Of a stretch of 64,000 nucleotides of DNA, positions 24,986 through 34,800 are shown in pieces (the stretch's first letter is position 1; every line of letters begins with the position of its first letter). The translations under genes were made by a program, and so were the position numbers. The notes below the pieces were generated by a model. It was given only the letters and a program-made list of their open reading frames with translations. It searched no databases and had not been told where the DNA came from. This DNA comes from Phytoseiulus persimilis (Eukaryota > Arthropoda > Arachnida > Mesostigmata > Phytoseiidae): assembly GCA_037576195.1 (NCBI GenBank), contig CM075101.1, forward strand, positions 44,454,001 through 44,518,000. Direction: 5' to 3'.

Positions 24986-27900
24986 GCTATTCAATCAATG
25001 GAGGCAATTATCTTCCTGGCCCTGCTCTCCCACTGGAATCAAGCAACTCGGCGGAACTCGGTCGATATCGAGCAAGAGGACACAGAGCTACACGAACCTT
25101 TCGGACGACGTTTCCAAGAAGATAAAAACAGCTCCGAGCGATACGGACTTCCAGTGGGCCCCGGACGAAATTCGCAAGTACACACAGTCCCTGGATTCCC
25201 ACGATGCGAAAGCGTTGAAGGCCCCGCAAGCATTGTCGCGGGCAAAACGGAATTTTTATAAAAGAAAAAAAGAAAGGGTATAACTGAGAAGAGGAGCAAA
25301 ACGGAAAGCACTCCTGCTGGGGCAAGGTTTCACCTTACCTCATGTGAACTAACTGACCAGCTTCGCACAGCTCTGTTGACTACAGAATAAGACCGAGCAG
25401 ATTGCGAAACAGGGAGGTCATCAGAGTCAACAACGGACGCTGGCTGCGAAAGCTGCGCCGAAAGCTCAGTGAGAATTTCTCCAAGACATAACCTTCGATT
25501 TCCTTCAAAGTTCGTTTTGATTCATGCAAGGTCCGAGTGCAATCGAGTTCCCGCAGCACATTCGAGTATGGTCCCATGCCACTAGATAAGGAGGACAGCT
25601 TGACTTCGGCGCAAGTCGGAAAGCTCCACTTATGTCGAGCAGTTGATTAGATTGATTCAACAGAAACCTGCAAGAAGACCTTTCTTCGAGTTACCAAGCT
25701 CTTGCCGAAACGCGGAAGCTCATTTTGAGCGCTCTAAACGATGGCCATCAACAGCAATGCATCAGCCGCTGATGTCGTGAATGATTGGCGATCGTTTGCG
25801 GAGCAATACTCGAGGAACTCATCTCGCACGAGTTTCGCGTGGAATCTTCTCCCCGGATGCCGTCGATTCTCGTCAGAAATCCAATGGCCGCATCTCTCGG
25901 CGGTCGCGACCGCTGAACCTGCTTCGGGCCGAAGTGCAGAATTTAATATTCCTCGTTTTCTCGAGCTTTCGGTTCCCTCAAGGCAGAAGAGAATGGTTCA
26001 TATCTCGCGTGGCGCGAGAGGAAGAGGCACTTTGTTTCGTAGTTAGACACCGTTCGACAAACGGGTCTCTGCTCCATCTCGCTCTGCGGTGCGCCATAGA
26101 AAATCGCCAATCCCATGGGCAGCGACTCAGAGCCATTCCGACCTCGTAAAGACATTCGACTCGCTCCATTACTCGAGTCAGCGCGTTGCAAACGCTTCGC
26201 TGGTGGCGAGCTCACCGCTCGCCAAGAGACGGAGGGACAGAGTTCGGGAGGGAGCGGTCAGCACGGAGAGACTATCCGCAAAGTCGGCCGACTTGCAGGT
26301 GCCAGTCGAGTGAGGACACAAAGGGAGATATATTGAAGCCGAGTGCGTTTGTTTTTCCCGGGAATGAACACTGCATAAAACCCGCATCATCACTCAGCGG
26401 CCACAATGAACGAGTCGCCACAGGTAACTAAGATGTTGGCTGGCTGGCACAGCCCCGGTCACTCGGGGAAGATTCGCGTCCGGAGGTCGATTTTCGGAAA
26501 GTTTTCACTGGGACCCGACAGTCCGCGATTGGGCGTCAGGCCCCAGGAGTTCCAACCAACGGTCCGTATCCCGCCCCGGCTGGGAGCCCACTTATTTGCC
26601 ATGTCGTCTTTGCGGGTGACCGATTCTCTGTCCGTTCGTATTTCTGTCTCACCGATAGATGTCTGTCCGCAGGATGTCGGGGCTGTCCAGGTTAAGGCTG
26701 TTCCGACACACAGTTCAATAAGTCGCATGGACGCCTGACCCCGGGAATACCTTTCGTGTCGATCCGATGTCCAATAAGGCCCGTCCGCCGAACAAGGAGC
26801 TAGTCGGGCGAAGCACTTGATATCGAGCAGTCGCCCACATCTCTTTAAAGTACATTTCAATGTTGTGAGCGAGCGCACCGCGAGCCTCGCAAGCAGGATG
26901 TTTTGTGAGTGGGTCGATCCGTCGGACGGACTGTCTCCTCTGGCTCGGTCACACGATTCGCTCCCAATTTAACTCTAAGTGCTTCCGAACTACAGTTCGC
27001 CTCCGGAGCTCTTCTGTTCGACGTTCTAAAGAAAGAAATCGCCACGCACGCCGGCAAGATGCGAGAGTGCGACACGAGTGGGATTAAATGTCGTCACTTA
27101 GCCGATTCGGTCCCGAATCTCCTCAGTTTGTTATGTGAAACCGAGCTCTATGGCTGAGCGGGAGATTCGGGGAAACCTCACCGGCAACTCATTTCAAAAT
27201 TGACGGAGACAGCTCACGGGGCTCGCTCCAATTGAAGAGTCTCCAGATAAAAAATCGGATGATTATTTCTCCTGATTAATTGAGATCGCTGATTGATTAC
27301 TCTCGCTTCGAAGGTTCCCGCGTACTGTTTGTCTCCTCCCGATGTCGTCGTAATGAGCCCACTGTTAATGAGTTTACAAAAATTGCACCGACGTCTCTGG
27401 AGAGCGGATGGAGTTGCTTCGAAGCCGCACACTCTGATCGCGTCGATAGGAAAGCCAGCGGTTAGTCTTTGATTTTTCAACGCTTCCACGACCTCTTCCG
27501 AGTTTCCAACCAGTTCCTGCATCCTCTCGTCTCGAGGCTTGACACAGACGATGGAAGAGAAATCCGTTTCCTCAAAATATGTGTGTCTCTGAAACGTTCA
27601 TCGAATGCTTGCTGCGAATGATTGTTCGGAACACTCGAAAGCAGGAAGCGGGAGCGGCTTAGGAGAGGTTCGTCAAGAGAAGAGGTTTTCCATTGATGGT
27701 AGGCGACTTTCGAAAGTGACGTCTGTGATTTAGTCTCTTTGAGCTCGAATGGATTCGGCCTTAAGTGACAGTCAGACTGCTCCTGGGAGGTCAGGACGAT
27801 TTGGCGGGCCAAGTCCGGTCGCTATGTCGGCCAACGGCCTATCACCGTCAAGCGGCGTTTTTTCGCTCCTCGAACGATGAAGACACTTCTTCTTGTGCTG

Positions 27901-29263
27901 CTGCCACTTTCTCCGTCTTCCTGGTGCCGGCAGCGAACTGCTTCTTCTCAGCTAATCAAGACAGATTTAATGGAGACAAATAACTCGAGTGAAGAAACTG
28001 AGAAGTTTGCTAAGTTTAAAGAATTTCTCGTCGTCGCGCGCCTCCTCAGGGACTCGCCTCAATGAACGGAGAACAGAGCGTCAGTTCGCTCGTTGGCTGA
28101 CTTGCCTCAATCCCACTATCACCACCTTCACCACCTCGAAACCCTCCGTACGTTCGTTCAGTCAAAGCGATCTCCTCAGAGCCGAGCCGTATGATCCCAA
28201 GAGACAAGGCCTCCCATGCTAACCGTTCGCTAAAAACCCAAATGACAGGCAACGGCAACGGATAGCTCGAGGGAACGGCAAAATCAAAGAGTTCTAGGGC
28301 CGACTCCGGAACTCGAGTCAGGGCGCTGCTTATCTGGGCTAAAATCATCCACGTTGGATATTCGCGGATGGGTTTCGAGGGGTCCGGAATCAATATCGCT
28401 CATCCGCGAAAAATTGAAGTCTTCTCAAGTGGACTCAGCCCATCGAGGTGCACTTCGTCCAGGAAGGGACCCAATCCAAGGGCATCAAGTCCGTTTTGAC
28501 TCGTCGGGTCATCGGTTTGGGCATCGTGTAGCGTCGTCCAGATTTTGATCTCCACAAGCAAAAAAAATTGTTGATTACGAATGTTCGGTTCGCTCAACTT
28601 TGGTCGCCAATGAATTCTCTGCGGAGGTTCGCAGCGAAATCATGGACTTCCAGATTGGTTTCCGCAGTGACTTCTGAATACTCGGATCTCATTCTCAAAC
28701 GTGAAGGAGCCCTTCGACCTCGACCGAAACCTTGTTTCCAAGCAAATTTGCTGATCCTCATCGAAGGGCGGGTAGAGTGCCGCGCGATGAGAACAGAGTG
28801 TTGGAGAACAACTCCACGCCAACGACAGCTGAGGAACAATGGAATGAAAAGTCGATTTTTCTACCCCAGTGGGCTCATGAGGACATTACCGCTCGATGTG
28901 CCTCATAGCACGTGCTGCCCAATAGTGCTCTCACCTGTTCAAGCTTGCCGAGATCGACTTTTGGCCCTAAGATAGAATTGGTTGACCAACCGATCAATCG
29001 TTTTTGAAATGAACGAGTGAGCCGTTCGGCTAGAAAACTTCGCCTCGGATTGATGGCGGAAATGTTTCCGCCAAACAGTCAAGTCTTGTGAAACGAGAAA
29101 CAACTTTGGAGCCTGCAGGATAGGACGTTTCTGAGCTGACTCGAAACTCGACTATGAAACCTCTCCCAGCTTGGAAAACAGCTCCTTAAGCACAGCGTTG
29201 AATAATTTAATTCGGCAACGCCCTCAGTGGATCGGAAACCAGTCCATGTATATAACCCACTTT
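24986..29263. other. Unassigned region with protein-like segments
   Basis: No gene could be assigned, but several open segments look coding. Minus 27214-27588 follows a TTTCAG acceptor and includes YFEETDFSSIVCVKPRDE and EEVVEALKNQRL. Minus 25380-25640 includes GPYSNVLRELDCTRTLHES and ends FRNLLGLIL. Minus 28400-28560 includes TLHDAQTDDPTSQNGLDALG. Plus 28575-28675 includes VANEFSAEVRSEIMDFQIGF. Minus 29160-29230 includes IKLFNAVLKELFSKLGEVS. Strand conflicts prevented a consistent model. They may be exons of one or more fast-evolving genes, or chance. Confidence 0.25.
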
Positions 29264-29779
29264 TCAACTCGAAATTTGACTCCCAGGTTTCTGAGTCGGA
29301 GTGACTTGACCGCGTATCGATTGATAATCGAGGAAAATCTTCACGTCGCAGTCGCGACGCGACGAGAACTCGCCTGAGCTGACATCGACTCTTCCGGGAA
29401 GCCAAGAGATCGTTCGTCGGCAGATAGACTGCTATCTCGTCTTGGTTGGTTTCACGCCTGGCTCACCAAGATGGGTGCCGCTGTTGCGCCCGCTTGCGAA
29501 GACTTTCGCGAGGTCAGAAGTCAGCAGCGACTCGTTCACCTGCTTCGTAGGCAAACAGGCCGACTGGCGGACACGCCTGACCGCCTCGCTGATCACTTTT
29601 GACGGGGACAGATCGCTCGGATTAGGATCGCTTCCACCGTCACCTGCCAACAGATCACGAATGATGATGGTTTACTGTCGGGGTTATTCAGGGATCGAAA
29701 TCTCAGAACGAACCGTTCCGGAAATGAGAACCGACAGCACGAGCTCCAAGAAACCCACGCTGGCACATTCTGGACGCAT
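29264..29779 (-). CDS. Candidate small secreted protein, three exons
   Basis: Exon 29710-29779 starts with ATG and a signal-peptide-like segment (MRPECASVGFLELVLSVLIS). Exon 29467-29643 follows a TTGGCAG acceptor and encodes SKVISEAVRRVRQSACLP and NESLLTSDLAKVF, then a clear donor CTTG|GTGAGC. Exon 29264-29373 begins after GCTCAG in the matching phase 1 and encodes CDVKIFLDYQSIRGQV before a TGA. The sum of 357 nt gives 118 residues. The exon 2-3 junction is the best-supported part; the exon 1 donor (C|GTTCTG) is weak. I recognise no family. The gene may have further exons, or the coding strand may be wrong, since a plus-strand frame overlaps exon 1. Confidence 0.3.
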
Positions 29780-30012
29780 ACGACGAGTTTCTCAGCTCGA
29801 ACGCTGGAGTTTGTGTCCGAGTTGATCTCTTTGAGCACGATTCTTCGTCGCGAATTTATAGCAAGCAACAAGGAAATTACCCTCCTTCTCAGTCCGAGCC
29901 AGAGAGGACTATCTACCGAGAGAAACTTCAGAATGAGGATGAAAAGAAAAGTGTCATCGAATACGAGCGTGATTCCCGTCTCGCGTTTGACCAAAAGTTT
30001 ATGGAATGGAAA
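29746..30012 (+). CDS. Unassigned protein-like exon, plus strand
   Basis: An 89-codon open segment has a strikingly protein-like composition (WHILDAYDEFLSSN, then ERTIYREKLQNEDEKKSVI, then RLAFDQKFMEWK) and ends exactly at a usable donor, AAA|GTGAGG. The frame is closed just upstream, so it would need a 5' exon; no convincing partner was found. A possible 3' exon starts near 30146 after CACCTCAG. It partly overlaps the minus-strand candidate at 29710-29779, so at most one of the two is likely real there. Family unknown. Confidence 0.3.
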
Positions 30013-30028
30013 GTGAGGACCAGAATAT

Positions 30029-30034
30029 TTTATT
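30029..30034 (-). terminator. Candidate poly(A) signal of LRP2
   Basis: A minus-strand AATAAA lies about 1.1 kb past the LRP2 stop codon at 31141-31143, with no recognisable gene between. It would give LRP2 a 3' UTR of about 1.1 kb (30010-31140). A nearer non-canonical signal cannot be excluded. Confidence 0.35.
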
Positions 30035-31140
30035 TACACAAATCGTTTACTTTAATCCTTGTCGATTTCATGCCTAAAGTTCCGTCCGAACTTCGAACGC
30101 TCCTCTTACAGCCAATGATTTCCCCTAACGCTTGTCACCTCAGCGACACCTTCTCGCTTGAAGAGACTTTCAGATGATCGGGTGGAGCATTGAATCACAG
30201 TAGTCCCGTCTTGAATCCACAGTTCGCTTCAAGGACCCGCGCCCCCGGATTCTCCCCCGAAGATGTTCTGTACAAAATCGTGCTCATAATCCATTTTCGT
30301 CTCGAACTTCGTAGTTGTTCCCAAGAGAACAGAAAGGCGTCATCAGCCACGAGCACATCGGTAGAGTCGTCTTAACTTCAGTGATATCTTTCGTAATTGC
30401 GTCGTTGCGTTTGTTCCACTCGTTGTTGGAATTTTCCCTGAAGCCCGCATCTTGCCCTATATTGCTTGCGATACAACGCTTAATAACCACAATACACTAA
30501 ATTCGAGAAAAAAATATCAATACTTCAGCGGACTGAGCGAGGAACAACTTCTCATAGTCGCGTCGTCCGCTATGATGAAATGTACTATAACTCGAAATAA
30601 TTCTTCGAAACTTTGTCGTCATGTTGCAATACGATAGCAATCTTATAAATCCGGAAGCGATGTTCAGTGTGAGCTCTGGTAATGTTCAGATCGATTCGAA
30701 CCTCGAACTTTTTTTAACATCGTGTTTGAGGGAAGAAGAAGAAGAAAAAATGACTCCAGGCTAAAACCACGTCTTGCTATCGTCACTCCCCATAACTTAG
30801 TCCGGCGGGTTTCAAATATTCTCTCGTTCCTTCACCAGATTCGCTCGATTCCGCGCCAAGAAAACAAGAGAACCCTCCATTGCATGAGTTGTCTAGCTCT
30901 CGGTTCAGATCTCCTACAGTTTGAGGCTGCAACGTTCGCCGTCTCCGAAACTGGGACCTGCCTAATGCACGCGGTGGTTGCCTTCTCGATTCAGTTCTGC
31001 TCATCGGTCCGATACGATTGTGTTTCTCTTCCATTGGCTTATTTACATAGACCGAGTAGCGCTCCTAGTCTTGGAATGTGCTGGAATGTCTCAGTCGATA
31101 TCAGGTTGTGATTGCATCATTGTGGGATTGCATCGTTAAA

Positions 31141-31822
31141 CTATGCCTCTGAGGCGTCTTCCTCGACCAGCATAGCCGTGTCCTTATCGGTGTCCTTCGA
31201 CGTCGGATTCAATGATTTTTTCTTGAACTTCAGCTGTGGACTGCTCTTCTGCAGGACCGATGATGGCGTCAAAATAGCTGAGCCGGAGGCCTCTTCGACC
31301 AAAGGCTTGCCGTCGCCAGGTACCGTACCCAGAGCGTCGTACATGGGATTCGCGAAATCTGTCGGCTGCTTAACATCGCCGAGGTTGAAATCGCCCCCAT
31401 CGATTGGATCCTGCGAATTGTACCAAATGTCAGCATTGTTGCTATAGGGCGCTCGATACGGGCACGTCGTAAGTTCTGCATGTGATTCGAGTGACATTTC
31501 GGAAAAAACTTACCCCGTTAGGTTCGTTCGACCGCACGGATCTCATGAAGTGCGACGAGAAGTCTACGCCTCCACCGCCGAATGATACACTTGGGTTCCC
31601 CCCGTAGCCCGCGGTTTTGCTGAAAATTCAACATGAAACGTCACTCCTTGCGATCCCTCAGCCGAGATCCCATGCTTTGACCAATTGACAAGTTTGAGTG
31701 TGGATGACTTAGCGCTCCAAGCAATGCTCACAATTGTTTCTTCCGGAACGCAACGAAGAGTGCTGCGCCGCCAATCATCAATATCAGGACGATGATTATC
31801 GGAGTCATGATTGCTGCAATAT
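31141..31822 (-). other. LRP2 membrane helix and cytoplasmic tail
   Basis: Exon 31732-31822 encodes the helix [20 protein letters not shown] followed by the basic stop-transfer FRKKQ. Exon 31514-31619 gives a Gly-rich stretch ([14 protein letters not shown]) and exon 31410-31141 the distal tail. The tail is about 130 residues and holds one NPxY endocytosis motif, FANPMY (near residue 4518), where vertebrate megalin has two NPxY motifs plus a related one. It ends ASEA, so the PDZ-binding C-terminus of megalin is not conserved, although [10 protein letters not shown] just before it is. The final acceptor is TTCGCAG|GAT; an alternative at 31452 would disrupt the frame. Confidence 0.9.
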
Positions 31823-34800
31823 CTGCAAGGGGGGAAGAACATTTAGAAAACAGTTCACAACGCAAGTTTACGGACCCATTTCTTCCAGCCTTGAGCTCCA
31901 AAAACTGCTCCCGAAATTTTGATCAACCGTGAACCTTGAGGATTCCTTCCGCCGATTCCCGCACGCCCACAGTTTTGCGTCCGAACCCAACCGCCGATCT
32001 TTCGAGTTGGCATGAATTCCTCAAGGAGCCAGCCTGGAGTAGGTCGGGAAGAACGGCTCCGGCCGATCTGAGTTCATTGTCAGGACCGAATCATTGGTTT
32101 TCCAGAAATCATCTCATTCTGTCAGCCGTCTGCACCGGCGCAGGTTCCGCTCTGCAATGCGTTCATAGCATCATGGAACCCGCCCTGTGCCGTAGAGATT
32201 CCATGAACCGCGCTCCACGAAATACTCATTCGTGATGTATTCCGGGGTTTGACAGGTATCGCGTCAAGTACCATCCAGCTCCATAAAAGAAGACTGCCTC
32301 GATGGGAAATCTCATTAGGCCAAGGTAGAACACTCTGAACTGCAGGTGTTCAACAACGCATGCGTGTTTTCCGGAGGGAGATCGCGAGGGGCCATTTCAG
32401 GAGATATCAAAAACCTCGGCTGTTCACATTCTCCCAAGTCTATCGGCACCGAAATGGTACGCTTCATATCGAGAATCCAAAGCATCGTCGTGCTCCATAA
32501 TTGTTATCAGTGAAGTCCATACTGATCCACCGATTTGTTTGAGTCGAGAGATCATTTCAGGCAATGAACCAACTACCGAGGCTCGCTCTTTTTCACAAGT
32601 TTATCAGGAAGATTTTCGCAGCCTCCTTGTATGCGGTCGATCCCAAGGTCCTCGTTCGGAAAAATGTCAGAATCGTCGATGAAGAGCTCTCCTTCAAAGT
32701 GGGCTCCCTGCAGAGCTCACTGTACAAAGTGAGGCACAACGTTTACATCTGTGGCTTCGGGAAGGCCGTTGCGCCGATGGCGGCTCAGCTCCAGGAACTG
32801 TTAAGACCCCACATTGAAAGAGGTGTGATCAGCGTTCCGAGTGGTTTCGCGAACTTCTCGGAAAATATCGGAAAGCCAAAGTGGCTCCCGCAGCACCCCG
32901 TAGAAATGATCGAAGGAGCCGTTGGCAATATGCCCGATGAGAACAGTCTTCGAGCTTCCGCGAAAATACTCAAGCTCGCGCAAAGCCTTTCTGAAGAAGA
33001 TATTCTCTTCGTACTGATATCTGGCGGAGGCTCAGCCCTTTGTCCGATGCCCAAACCGCCTCTCACACTCGCTGAGAAACGAGAGATCATAGAGCATCTA
33101 TCGAAAGCTGGAGCCACGATTCAGGAACTGAACAGAGTTCGGATTCGCCTCTCGGCTCTGAAGGGAGGCCAACTGCTGAAGTACACGAAAGCTCGGGTGA
33201 TCTCGCTGATCTTGTCGGATGTAGTCGGAAATCCCTTGGAACTCATAGCCAGCGGCCCGACCGTTGATTCAGCGGTAACCGGCGCGGAAGCCATCGAAAT
33301 CTTGGAGAGATATAATCTCAAAGTCTCAGAACGTCTTCGCGAAGTCATCTTGAGGAACGTCGAAGGTTCCGTCTGTCCAACGTACTCGAATCACCTGATC
33401 GGATCGAACAAGGTGGCATTGGAAGCAGCCAAACAGACCGCTCTGAGTCTTGGTCTCCATGTGATCATAGCAACAGAAAGTCTGACCGGAGAGGCTCGAG
33501 AAGTCGCCCGAAAGATCGCAGGTATTGTCAACGGGAACTGTTTGGGCCTTGGCTTGACCCCGGAAATCGAAGCAGAGCTGAAGAATCTACCGCAGGACAG
33601 AACGATCTGTGTTCTGTTCGGAGGTGAAACAACCGTCACCGTCGTCGGTCAGTACCATCCGTGATACTCTTTTCCGATGACCATGTGGGCGATCTCTCCG
33701 GGTGCGAACTCACTTTATCTATCCATCTATTGTATAAACTTGTAATTCTAGGCGAAGGCAAGGGAGGTCGCAATCTCGAAATGGCCCTCGCAGCAGGGAT
33801 CGCGTTGGAAAATCATCCGAAAGACGTCGTGTTTCTGTCGGGGGGCACCGATGGAATCGATGGGCCGACCGACGCTGCCGGAGCAATCGTCGATCAGAAC
33901 TTCGTCGGGTTCAAAAGGCAGAAGGGACTCGATCCCACTGAATATCTCAACAACAACGACAGCTACACCTATTTCAACCCCCCGGAGACGAACCCTTCGA
34001 GCGAGGAGTTCTACGCGATCTTGAAGACAGGTCACACCGGGACCAATGTCATGGACATTCAAGTTTTACTATTCCAAAGCGAGGCGTAGAATCGAATAGG
34101 GAATAAATATATTTCCATGATCGATAGTGCCCTGGCTGTCAGTAATGGGGTCTTCCATACGCAGGACAGAGGTCTTCGTCGCAAATTTCTGGTCGAAACG
34201 TGGATGGACTTACTGTTATTTGAACTGGCGATTCTCGTTTTCGCCACGAAGTTCTCGCAGTTCGCTCCTTCGAAATCGTCGGAGCATTTGCATACAGCGT
34301 TCTCTCCTTGCACCGATACGCATGCCCCTCCGTTCAAGCATGGGCATCTGAGAACAATCGACGAATGTTAGGCGTGGTCAAAAATCGTCTCTTCCCCTCA
34401 GTACGTTGCTCGAATCTCGCGAGAAGAAATCTCCCAGAGAGCGGGGAGCCGGAGTCGCGGAGTGACTCACTTGTATGGAGAAGCCTTGGGCTGCTCGAAA
34501 GCCGCATCGCACTTCTGGTTGAAGCTTTTGTTGTTGGCGCCATCGGGGCACGAGCAACGATGCCCTCGGGGGATGAGGAGGCACGAGTGACTACATCCCG
34601 AGTAGGCGCATCGGCCCTCGTTTGTGGTGTTGTATTTGGTTTCTTGGTAGATCTTGACGCTGGCAGGGTACTTGATGTCCCTCCGAATGAGAACTTTGAC
34701 TCCGCGGCCGAATTTGTTCATGCGATAGATGTTTCCGGAATCTCGTTCGCTCCAATACATCGTATCGCCGAACAGGTCCAGAGCGATCGGGTGGACCGTT

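Larger units (their letters stand above)
31823..34213 (-). other. LRP2 intron 19, host of the nested gene
   Basis: This 2,391-bp intron (donor A|GTAAGT, acceptor TTGCAG|AT) separates the last extracellular EGF exon from the membrane-helix exon. It contains the complete glycerate kinase gene on the opposite strand. The 740 bp between 31823 and 32563 should hold the kinase promoter and 5' UTR; I see no definite element there. Confidence 0.9.

Noticed and set aside
27877..28065. Plus-strand 62-codon frame starting with a hydrophobic stretch (MKTLLLVLLPLSPSS)
   Set aside because: The hydrophobic start is produced by a short CTT/CTG-rich run; no linked exon, no cleavage-plus-mature pattern that I could support.
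30685..30710. tRNA B-box-like GGTTCGAATC on the minus strand
   Set aside because: No A box, no anticodon arm and no acceptor stem could be drawn upstream. A similar match near 11630 fails the same way.
31269..31481. Alternative LRP2 3' exon from the acceptor near 31465 in another frame
   Set aside because: It removes the conserved PTDFANPMY and [10 protein letters not shown] motifs; the acceptor at 31411 in phase 0 gives the megalin-like tail.
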